A stretch of 64,000 nucleotides of DNA. Source: Bacillota bacterium (GTDB lineage: Bacteria; Bacillota; SHA-98; Ch115; JABLXJ01). The notes under the pieces are model-generated. The model saw nothing but the letters and a program-made list of their open reading frames with translations, was not told where the DNA came from and searched no databases. The DNA lies in assembly GCA_012839815.1 (NCBI GenBank), contig DUMQ01000067.1, positions 1 through 64,000 on the forward strand, in the 5' to 3' direction. The translations under genes and the position numbers were made by a program. Within the stretch, counting starts at the first letter, position 1. The number at the start of each line of letters is the position of its first letter. Of the stretch, positions 53,407-61,479 are shown one piece after another.

Positions 53407-54552
53407 ATGAAGCTAAAGATGAGGACGAGGATGAAGATGAAAGTAAAGAAAGAGCTTCCGGCGAGGCTGGGTCAGAATTTGCACGCCCGCCAGGCGGCGG
53501 GGTGGTGGAGGAGGGGCATGGCCGTGCCTACCCTGGCTTTCCTCCTGGCGCTCTCGATCCTGGCGGCTACAGGTATCGGCGCCGTCAGGATCCCCTGCGG
53601 CGAGGTTGCCGGAGCCATCCTGAGCGGCCTCCGCCTCCCCGCGGCCGGGCTCATGCCGCGCTCCATCGTGTCCATGGCTGAGGGCGTCCCGGCGACTCAC
53701 CGGACCATTATCCTGAGCGTGAGACTCCCTCGTGTGATGCTGGCTGCCCTGGTCGGGATGTCGCTGGCTGTGGCGGGCACGACCTTCCAGGGTCTCTTCA
53801 GGAACCCCATGGCGGATCCATATGTAATCGGGGTATCCTCCGGAGCCGCGCTCGGCGCCTGCATAGCGATACTCCTCTCCGTCGATCTCAATTTCCTTGG
53901 CATCGGAGCCGTGCCTGCCTTTGCCTTTGCCGGGGCCCTGATCGCTGTATCCATCGTCTACAGGCTGGCCCGCAGGGGCAATAAGGTGCCTGTGACGACG
54001 CTGCTGCTCTCGGGCATAGCCGTAGGCTCATTCCTGTCCGCCATCGTATCCTTGCTGGTTTTTTTCAGCGGCCAGCAACTCCATCAGGTAACGTTCTGGC
54101 TCATGGGCGGATTCTCAGCCCGCGGCTGGGACTACGTGAAGATGTGCCTCCCTTATATGACCCTGGGCTCTATCGTCATCTCGGTATTCACCCGGGACAT
54201 GAATGCCCTCGTCCTCGGGGAGGAATCGGCGCAGCACCTGGGGGTCGATGTTGAAAGGGTAAAAGTGATCCTCCTGATGACAGCCTCATTGCTTACGGCC
54301 GCAGCCGTATCCGTAAGCGGGCTCGTGGGCTTTGTAGGGTTGATCGTACCGCACATATGCCGCATCATGGTCGGGCCGGATCACCGTACGCTCCTGCCTG
54401 CGGCGGCGCTCACGGGGGCGTTGTTCTTGGTGGGATCTGACGCCCTGGCCAGGGTCGTCGTTGCACCGAACGAATTGCCTGTGGGCATTGTAACATCGCT
54501 CTTCGGCGGGCCGTTCTTCATATACCTACTACACCGTAGGGGAAGCTTTTAA
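53407..54552 (+). CDS. FecCD/BtuC-like ABC transporter permease
   Basis: LRLPRVMLAALVGMSLAVAGTTFQGLFRNPMADPYVIGVSSGAALGA; GLVGFVGLIVPHICRIMVGPDHRTLLP. Confidence 0.95.
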   Translation: MKLKMRTRMKMKVKKELPARLGQNLHARQAAGWWRRGMAVPTLAFLLALSILAATGIGAVRIPCGEVAGAILSGLRLPAAGLMPRSIVSMAEGVPATHRTIILSVRLPRVMLAALVGMSLAVAGTTFQGLFRNPMADPYVIGVSSGAALGACIAILLSVDLNFLGIGAVPAFAFAGALIAVSIVYRLARRGNKVPVTTLLLSGIAVGSFLSAIVSLLVFFSGQQLHQVTFWLMGGFSARGWDYVKMCLPYMTLGSIVISVFTRDMNALVLGEESAQHLGVDVERVKVILLMTASLLTAAAVSVSGLVGFVGLIVPHICRIMVGPDHRTLLPAAALTGALFLVGSDALARVVVAPNELPVGIVTSLFGGPFFIYLLHRRGSF

Positions 54553-54653
54553 CGCTCTTTGCCCTTTTCTTTGATCCTTTGAAGGCAACGCTTTAAAGGG
54601 CGATTTTTAAGAGCGAATCTGCAGAGGCAAATCTGCTGGCATGGGGTGAGCCT

Positions 54654-55361
54654 GTGGGCATGACTTCTACAACTACAACTAGAGCTTTGACTTCGGATTT
54701 AACCTCGAATCTAATTCTTGTCACCGGCGGGGCGCGAAGCGGCAAGAGCCGCTTCGCCGAGCAGCTTGCGGCCTCCCTGGGGGCGCGGGTCGCCTACGTG
54801 GCCACCGCCACGCCGGGGGATGAGGAGATGCAGGCCAGGATACAGGCGCACAAGGAGCGGCGACCGCCGGAGTGGGTAACCATCGAGGAACCTTACGATG
54901 TCACGAGGGCGATCCAACGTTTGACATACGGGCCGTGCGCACATGATTTCGATTACACGAATTCTGAGTGCACGTATGATCTGGATCATCCTGATTATGA
55001 TCCGGGCAAGCAGCTGGATGAGGACCGTGGGAATCGAAATCAGGGGAAGTCAGATGTCGACGTTGTTCTCGTAGATTGCATAACTCTCCTGGTTTCAAAT
55101 CTACTGGCCGCCGGGAGGGACGGCGAACAAGTGCTCGCGGAGATTTCAAGGCTGGCCGAGGTTGCCAGCACCTGCTGCATCCCTGTGATAGTCGTATCAA
55201 ATGAGGTCGGAATGGGTATCGTCCCGGAATACCCGCTGGCGAGGCTGTATCGCGATGTTCATGGAAGAGCCAACCAGATCCTGGCGGCGGCGGCCAGGGA
55301 GGTTTACGTTCTTTTCTCGGGCATTCCCCTGGAGATAAAGCGCCTGGCTAGATCGACCTGA
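54654..55361 (+). CDS. cobU: adenosylcobinamide kinase / adenosylcobinamide-phosphate guanylyltransferase, with low-complexity insertion
   Basis: LILVTGGARSGKSRFAEQLAASLGARVAYVATATPGDEEMQARIQAHKERRPPEWVTIEEP; VVLVDCITLLVSNLL; VVSNEVGMGIVPEYPLARLYRDVHGRANQ. Confidence 0.95.
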   Translation: MGMTSTTTTRALTSDLTSNLILVTGGARSGKSRFAEQLAASLGARVAYVATATPGDEEMQARIQAHKERRPPEWVTIEEPYDVTRAIQRLTYGPCAHDFDYTNSECTYDLDHPDYDPGKQLDEDRGNRNQGKSDVDVVLVDCITLLVSNLLAAGRDGEQVLAEISRLAEVASTCCIPVIVVSNEVGMGIVPEYPLARLYRDVHGRANQILAAAAREVYVLFSGIPLEIKRLARST

Positions 55362-55388
55362 TGCCCGGATAGGAGGATGACATCTTAA

Positions 55389-56381
55389 ATGTGGTTGATG
55401 TGGGCATCATGGCTACAGGTACCTGCGGCATACCTGGTTGACCTGGTTATAGGGGATCCACCATGGATGCCCCATCCTGTCGTCGGGCTGGGGAAGCTCA
55501 TTTCGTTTCTGGAGAGGCTGGCGCGGGGGCTCGCACGCACGGAGCGGCAGGAGCGGGTCGCCGGCATCTTTTTAGCGGCGTTTGTAGTCGGGGTCGCCGG
55601 CCTTTCCACATGGCTCCTCCTTTACGCCGCAGGATACATTATTAATCACCTGGCTTATACGCTCTCGGCTTTCCTGGTGTCGACGACCATCGCCCTGCGT
55701 GGCCTGGCTGAGGCGGCGCAGAGGGTGAGGCGCGCGCTCGACCAGGGCGACCTTCAGGAGGCGCGCCTTAGGCTGGGAGAGATCGTTGGCCGCGACACGG
55801 CCGGCTTGCCCGCCAGCGAGATCATAAGGGCTACCGTGGAGACCGTCGCGGAGAATACGGTAGATGCCGTGATATCGCCGCTCTTTTACGCGTTCCTGGG
55901 CGGCGCCCCGCTGGCGATGGCCTACCGGGCCGTGAACACCCTTGATTCCATGGTTGGTTACCGTAATATAATTTATGTTAACTTGGGGTGGGCATCGGCG
56001 AAACTTGACGACATCGCCAATTACATCCCGGCGCGGATAGCAGGGGCTGCGCTTGTAGCGGCAGCGTGGCTTACGGGAAGGGACGCACGAAAGGCATGGA
56101 GAATTATCCGGCGAGACGCCCGGAAGCACCCGAGCCCCAACGGTGGGATACCCGAGTCGGCAGTGGCCGGAGCCCTCGGGGTCCGGCTCGGAGGTGTCAA
56201 CTACTACCAGGGGGTTCCGTCACATCGCGGATACCTCGGGGATCCCGATCGGCAACTTGCGCCATCTGATATAAACGATGCAGTCACGCTGCTCCACGTA
56301 GCATCTGCCATCGCATTGGTCCTGGGCGTGGCCGCATGCTGCATCCTTGGCCGGGTGCTGAGGTCGTTGAGACCGGTGTGA
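55389..56381 (+). CDS. cbiB: adenosylcobinamide-phosphate synthase
   Basis: DLVIGDPPWMPHPVVGLGKLISFLE; AENTVDAVISPLFYAFLGGAPLAMAYRAVNTLDSMVGY. Confidence 0.96.
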   Translation: MWLMWASWLQVPAAYLVDLVIGDPPWMPHPVVGLGKLISFLERLARGLARTERQERVAGIFLAAFVVGVAGLSTWLLLYAAGYIINHLAYTLSAFLVSTTIALRGLAEAAQRVRRALDQGDLQEARLRLGEIVGRDTAGLPASEIIRATVETVAENTVDAVISPLFYAFLGGAPLAMAYRAVNTLDSMVGYRNIIYVNLGWASAKLDDIANYIPARIAGAALVAAAWLTGRDARKAWRIIRRDARKHPSPNGGIPESAVAGALGVRLGGVNYYQGVPSHRGYLGDPDRQLAPSDINDAVTLLHVASAIALVLGVAACCILGRVLRSLRPV

Positions 56382-56397
56382 ACGGAGCGCGAAGAAT

Positions 56398-57237
56398 ATG
56401 AATTCTGTGATTCACGATATGATCCTGGCCCTGAGCTTTCTGACGAAGATCCCGGTACCCGCAATCCCGGTACCGGTGAGCCCGGCCGACGCCGGTCCCT
56501 CCGGCCCCGGAAGCTCCCATGAAGGTGAAGCAGCGGGCGGGGAAGGGACCTTTGCGATGAGGCTCGGGCGCTCTGCAGCCTGGTTTCCCGCCATCGGGGC
56601 TTTAATAGGGTGTTTTCTGGTGCTCGTCGAGTTTGCAGCATCGCACATCTTTTCCGCGACGACATGCGCCGTCCTGGTTTTGATTGTCCAGGCGGGGTTT
56701 ACAGGGGGCATGCACCTTGATGGCTTCATCGACACGGCTGATGGGCTCTTGAGCGGGCGGGGTCGGGATAGGGCGCTGGAAATTATGCGCGATAGCCGGG
56801 TAGGGGCCATGGGAGTTATGGCTGTTAGCCTGCTCCTCATGCTCAAGGCAGCCCTCCTGGCGGAGATGCCGCGTGGGCTGCTCTACCCATCCCTGCTTGC
56901 GATGCCCATGTTTGGGCGATGGTCGATGGTTTATGCCCTTTGCTTTTACCCCTACGCGAGGCAGGGCCCCGGCCTTGGTAAACCGTTTGCGGAGCATGTT
57001 GGCGGGCGTGAATTTATCATAGCGAGCGTGCAAGCTGCCATCGTCGCCCTTGTCGCGTTTGGGTGGGTGCGCGGGTCCCTGGCGGGGCTGGGCGTCTTTC
57101 TCGTCACAGCGGCTCTTACGGCCCGGTTTGCGAGGCAGATAGGGGGGGTAACGGGCGATACCTGCGGTGCCACCAACGAGGTAGTAGAGGTGATGACGCT
57201 TGCCATCCTTGGAGCGGCATCTAAGTGGTTGCCGTAG
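56398..57237 (+). CDS. cobS: adenosylcobinamide-GDP ribazoletransferase
   Basis: ALSFLTKIPVP; TGGMHLDGFIDTADGLLSGRGRDRALEIMRDSRVGAMG; TGDTCGATNEVVE. Confidence 0.96.
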   Translation: MNSVIHDMILALSFLTKIPVPAIPVPVSPADAGPSGPGSSHEGEAAGGEGTFAMRLGRSAAWFPAIGALIGCFLVLVEFAASHIFSATTCAVLVLIVQAGFTGGMHLDGFIDTADGLLSGRGRDRALEIMRDSRVGAMGVMAVSLLLMLKAALLAEMPRGLLYPSLLAMPMFGRWSMVYALCFYPYARQGPGLGKPFAEHVGGREFIIASVQAAIVALVAFGWVRGSLAGLGVFLVTAALTARFARQIGGVTGDTCGATNEVVEVMTLAILGAASKWLP

Positions 57238-58255
57238 AGGTCAGGCCTCGGCCCCCGGCAGTTGCGGCGAGCTCGTCCAGGGGACCATCGATGGAGTCGA
57301 TTTCCTCGTTACTTGTCCCGTGAATCTCTACGCCACGGCCGCGGTTTCGGTTTGCCGGGCTGCGAGGGTTCAAGACAGTCCTGACCTCCGCGTAAGGAAG
57401 CGCGCAAGGAAGCAAAAGGCGCTTGCGGCTGCGCTCCGGGTGCTTGAACTCCTGGAGGGACCTACGCCCGTGCCTGGAATTTCGTCGCTCCAGCGCCGGC
57501 TGGCGATCCGCAGCCAGCTGGCAATCCGCATAACGAGCGAATTGCCCTCATCTAAAGGAATGGCCAGCAGCACCGCGGATATAGCTGCCACCTGCGCGGC
57601 CACGGCCAGGGCGCTCGGCAGGGAAGGCCTGTCGCCTGACGAAATAGCAAATATAGCCCTTAGCGTCGAGCCTACGGATGGCATCATGTTTCCTGGCATC
57701 GTCCTTTTCGATCATGTGCGCGGGACCATCCGGCGGAGCCTTGGCGTTGCGCCGCCCATCGACATCCTCATAATCGACCTTGGTGGCCATGTTGATACGG
57801 TCGCGTTCAACCGCCGGGACGACCTTGCAACCCTCAACCGTCGCAAGGAACCCGCCGTGCGCGATGCCCTGGCCCTCGTAGAGGAGGGAATAAGGCTCGG
57901 AGACGCGGCTATGGTCGGAGAAGGGGCCACGTTGAGCGCCATAGCCCACCAAGCCATCCTACCGAAGCCGGAGCTTCCCGCTCTCATCAGCATGGCAAGG
58001 AGATCGGGCGCCGTCGGGGTTAATATAGCCCACAGCGGGACGGTGGTCGGCATTCTCATCGACAGGAGACAAGGTAACTCGCATGAGATTATAGAGAGGA
58101 TCGAACGCGAGAGCAGACTCAGGGTGTATACGCGAGGCGCCGGGTTCCACTGTAGCCCTACCTCTCCATGTATACTGGGGAAAGTCCGACTTACAGACGG
58201 CGGTATTTTTTATGAACAACTGTCAGGAGCGGTATTCCATGATAGGCCAAGTTAA
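57200..58255 (+). CDS. pduX: GHMP kinase, L-threonine kinase (PduX-like)
   Basis: ASAPGSCGELVQGTIDGVDFLVTCPVNLY; LPSSKGMASSTADIAATCAATA; between cobS and cobD. Confidence 0.88.
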   Translation: MPSLERHLSGCRRGQASAPGSCGELVQGTIDGVDFLVTCPVNLYATAAVSVCRAARVQDSPDLRVRKRARKQKALAAALRVLELLEGPTPVPGISSLQRRLAIRSQLAIRITSELPSSKGMASSTADIAATCAATARALGREGLSPDEIANIALSVEPTDGIMFPGIVLFDHVRGTIRRSLGVAPPIDILIIDLGGHVDTVAFNRRDDLATLNRRKEPAVRDALALVEEGIRLGDAAMVGEGATLSAIAHQAILPKPELPALISMARRSGAVGVNIAHSGTVVGILIDRRQGNSHEIIERIERESRLRVYTRGAGFHCSPTSPCILGKVRLTDGGIFYEQLSGAVFHDRPS

Positions 58256-59564
58256 GATCAAGGATGTCAAGTCCCAGGATAGCAAATCCCAGGATGACGA
58301 GCGCCAGGTTCCGGAAATAGGAGCTCCTACGCCAGCGAACAGTGCGGTAACAGGCGGCAGCCCGGGTGACCACAGGCGTAGGGTGCACGGGGGCAACATA
58401 AGAGAGGCGATGGAGAGGTATGGCCTAAGTCCGGGTCTGGGCCCGGGCCTGGGCGCGGTCAACATCCATGACCCCGGGATCCTGGACTTTAGTGCCAATA
58501 TAAACCCTCTGGGCCTGTCGAGGCGCGTGGAGGCCGCAATTATTGAGAACCTACCTGGCATCACCCGGTACCCGGACCCGGAGTGCGTGGAGCTGAGGCG
58601 TGCGATAGCAGAACACCTTGATATCTCACCGGCTAATATTATTGCTGGAAATGGCGCGGTCGAACTGGTATACTTAATTACAAAAGCGGCGAGACCCAGG
58701 CTGGCCGTCGTCCCTTGCCCGACGTTTTCCGAATACGCGCTGGCGGTGGAGAGCGAGGGCGGTGCGGTAAAGAGTGTGTACCTCCAGCCCGGCCGCGGAT
58801 TTAGCATCGATGTGGAGGAGATCTCGTCCACGCTACCCGGAGCCGATATCCTGTTCATATGCAACCCAAACAACCCCACAGGCAACCTATGGCCGCGGGA
58901 GGCGCTGCTCTATATAGCTGGCGAGGCCGCAAGGACCGGAACCCTTGTTGTTGTCGACGAGGCTTTCATCGACTTCATCGACGATGAAAAACAGGGAACG
59001 GTTGTGGGTGAGGTGCCGCGGAGGAAAAACCTCATCGTCCTGCGTTCAATGACGAAGGCCTTCGCAATGCCTGGCTTGCGGCTGGGTTATGCCGTGTGTC
59101 CGAGCGAGATGGTGCAGCGGCTTGCTTCCCTGCGGGACCCCTGGAGCGTTAATTCCCTGGCCCAGGTCGCGGGCATTGAGGCTTTGCGCGATAGGGACTA
59201 TATCATGCAGACAAAGGAGCTCATCAGGCGCGAGAGGAGTTTCCTCTATGACGGCCTCGCAAGCCTCCCGGGCGTCGAAGCATACAGGCCGGAGGCAAAT
59301 TTTATCCTGGCCCGGCTCGTAGGCAGCACCACAGCCTCCGCCACCACAGCGGCAGCCTTCACCACCGCGACCTCTACTACCACCGCAGCCGCACCTTCGG
59401 CGGCCGACCTTGCAGGCGGGTTGGGACGGCGGGGGATCCTGATCAGGGATGCCAGTTCTTTTGATGGTCTGGATGAGACCTACTTTCGGGTTGCCGTCCG
59501 CACAAGGCCGGAGAATGAGCGCCTGCTCGAGGCGCTGAGGGATTACCTACTAACTTGGATGTAA
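58239..59564 (+). CDS. cobD: threonine-phosphate decarboxylase (CobD, PLP aminotransferase fold)
   Basis: LDFSANINPLGLSRRVEAAI; FICNPNNPTGNLWPREAL; LIVLRSMTKAFAMPGLRLGYAVC. Start uncertain (58212 also possible). Confidence 0.93.
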   Translation: MIGQVKIKDVKSQDSKSQDDERQVPEIGAPTPANSAVTGGSPGDHRRRVHGGNIREAMERYGLSPGLGPGLGAVNIHDPGILDFSANINPLGLSRRVEAAIIENLPGITRYPDPECVELRRAIAEHLDISPANIIAGNGAVELVYLITKAARPRLAVVPCPTFSEYALAVESEGGAVKSVYLQPGRGFSIDVEEISSTLPGADILFICNPNNPTGNLWPREALLYIAGEAARTGTLVVVDEAFIDFIDDEKQGTVVGEVPRRKNLIVLRSMTKAFAMPGLRLGYAVCPSEMVQRLASLRDPWSVNSLAQVAGIEALRDRDYIMQTKELIRRERSFLYDGLASLPGVEAYRPEANFILARLVGSTTASATTAAAFTTATSTTTAAAPSAADLAGGLGRRGILIRDASSFDGLDETYFRVAVRTRPENERLLEALRDYLLTWM

Positions 59565-59577
59565 GGGGTAATACAAT

Positions 59578-60345
59578 ATGCCGGAATATAATGTGTCTGA
59601 AGCTGAATCTAGATCTGAATCTAAATCCGAAGCTGAAGCTGGAAATGCGAGTGAATCTAAATCTGAATCTGGAGATGAAGGTAGAGTGCTGAGGGTGATC
59701 GTTGTCCGTCATGGCCAGACTGACTGGAACAGGGACGGCAGGTACCTCGGGCACACGGATATGCCCCTGAACGAGGAGGGGAGAAGACAGGCCCGGGAGG
59801 CAGCAGACCACCTCAAAGCCGAACATGTTGTAGCCATCTACGCCAGCGATCTCAGGAGGACCATGGAAACAGCCCGGATAATCGCCGGGCCGCATGGGCT
59901 CGTTGTCCATCCCGTCCCCGGCCTCAGGGAGATGAATTTCGGTGCGTGGGACGGTCTTACCTACGATGAAATCATAGGTAGATATGGGGATATGGCGCGC
60001 AGGTGGTTTGATGATCCCACAGCTATCACGCCCCCCGGGGGCGAGAGCGTGGTCCAGGTCTGGAGCCGGGTGGTGAAGGCTCTCAATACCATCTATGAAT
60101 CTGAAACCCGGTCTCGTACGCCGGGTACGGTCGCCATCGTTACGCACGGGGGCCCGATCCGGGTGATCAGGTGTCTTTTCGAACGGAAAAGCCCTGCAAA
60201 CCTGTGGAAGGTCAATCATACCCCGCACGGGGCCATTGCAGGCGTCTTTCTCGTGAAACCGGCGGGGCGTAGCGATCGAGGCGGCACCCGTGCGCCCGGC
60301 GAGCGCACATGGCCCTCCCTCGAGCTCCGCGAGGCCTGCCTGTGA
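59578..60345 (+). CDS. cobC: alpha-ribazole phosphatase / histidine phosphatase family (CobC-like) with low-complexity N-terminus
   Basis: VIVVRHGQTDWNRDGRYLGHTDMPLNEEGRRQAREAADHL; MNFGAWDGLTYDEI; at end of the B12 cluster. Confidence 0.88.
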   Translation: MPEYNVSEAESRSESKSEAEAGNASESKSESGDEGRVLRVIVVRHGQTDWNRDGRYLGHTDMPLNEEGRRQAREAADHLKAEHVVAIYASDLRRTMETARIIAGPHGLVVHPVPGLREMNFGAWDGLTYDEIIGRYGDMARRWFDDPTAITPPGGESVVQVWSRVVKALNTIYESETRSRTPGTVAIVTHGGPIRVIRCLFERKSPANLWKVNHTPHGAIAGVFLVKPAGRSDRGGTRAPGERTWPSLELREACL

Positions 60346-60361
60346 ATTCTTCACATGCTCC

Positions 60362-60943
60362 CTACGTGGGCCCTCCCGGGCCCTCCACTCGCGGATCACC
60401 CAGTGAAGCTTCTGTAAAGAGGAGTTGCTTCACGGCCTTTCTTACAGCCTCATCACGGGCGTTCTGGCCGAGCCATTCCACGTAGCCAGGGTCCCTCTGC
60501 ATGATCTCCCCCAGGGTCTTATGGGCGTACTTCCCGAACCCTATTACGAGATCCTCAGGGTCGCTTATGTCGGGAATATCTTCTTCCGGAGGCACCTGGC
60601 CACCCAGCTCCTCCCATGCAACCATGTCGATCCCGATGCTATCTCGCAAGGCCCTGCTTTTCGCCCGCGTCGCGGCCATTCTCAGCAGGTGGGGCTGAAT
60701 GGTCCTGTTTACGCTCTCGGGCGACGCGTCACCGACCTCCTTAAAGACCCCCTCTTGGGTCTCGATCTCAGCCTCCACCACGGCGTACATGCCGTTTTCC
60801 TTGCTTGGGATCTGGATAACATTTGTCGTTATACGCTTTAAGCCTCTCTGGCGGGCAAGCTCGAGGAGGCCCCCATACAGGACGTAGTCCCGGCCTTGCA
60901 GGGTCTTTACAAACTTCTCGCGAAATTCCTTCGAAAGCTCCAT
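60362..60943 (-). CDS. Conserved protein: putative Rad52-like/ssDNA-annealing-type N-terminus plus ExoX-C/DUF3820-like C-terminus (tentative)
   Basis: VEAEIETQEGVFKEVGDASPESVNRTIQPHLLRMAATRAKSRALRDSIGIDMVAWEELGG; C-terminal LVIGFGKYAHKTLGEIMQRDPGYVEWL. Confidence 0.55.
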   Translation of the reverse strand: MELSKEFREKFVKTLQGRDYVLYGGLLELARQRGLKRITTNVIQIPSKENGMYAVVEAEIETQEGVFKEVGDASPESVNRTIQPHLLRMAATRAKSRALRDSIGIDMVAWEELGGQVPPEEDIPDISDPEDLVIGFGKYAHKTLGEIMQRDPGYVEWLGQNARDEAVRKAVKQLLFTEASLGDPRVEGPGGPT

Positions 60944-61286
60944 GTGAGCTGACACCTCGTGAGCTAAGACATGATAGTGACCCGGCATCTTGCTGCACAG
61001 AACGGTGATAGCGAATGGTGATAGTGGAGATGCCAGGACATCCTACATCCTCAATCTTGCAATCATAGAATACCACTCCTGGCTGTGTCCCATTCATGCT
61101 CACTCAAGTGACGCGAGCAAGTCACTTACTCAGGATACCTTGCATACGAAAGCCTACCACTTGAAAGCCTGAAGGTGAGCGCCAGGCGGGGTTGTACCAT
61201 TGTCCCTGTACCCAAAATGCTTGGAATAATATGGTAATATATCCCCTGAATGGAAAATATGTACATAAATTTTCATCACTAATTTT

Positions 61287-61313
61287 GCAGGAATATCTCG
61301 TTTAGCCTCGAAT
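61287..61313 (+). promoter_or_regulatory. Sigma-H-like promoter upstream of the GntR-ABC locus
   Basis: GCAGGAATA-N11-CTCGAAT, close to RnAGGAwWW-N11/12-RnnGAAT. Confidence 0.45.
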
Positions 61314-61320
61314 ATAACAT

Positions 61321-61336
61321 ACAACTGACAAGTTGT
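61321..61336. promoter_or_regulatory. Inverted repeat ACAACT-GACA-AGTTGT, candidate GntR operator
   Basis: Perfect 6-bp arms in the leader of the gntR-like gene. Confidence 0.4.
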
Positions 61337-61479
61337 AGGTACAATGTAACATTACATAAAAGCATACAAATATAAGAGCCATCGTAGCACATATCATACA
61401 GGTCCAGGTGTAGATTCAGGTCCATGTCCAGGTTCGAATCTAGAATATAAGGGATACAAGGGTCAGGGAGGCGACATGC

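Noticed and set aside
59443-60399. 318-aa minus-strand ORF opposite cobC with FRFRFTRISSFSFGFRFRSRFSFRH
   Set aside because: Repetitive section is the antisense of the CobC Glu/Ser hexamer tract.
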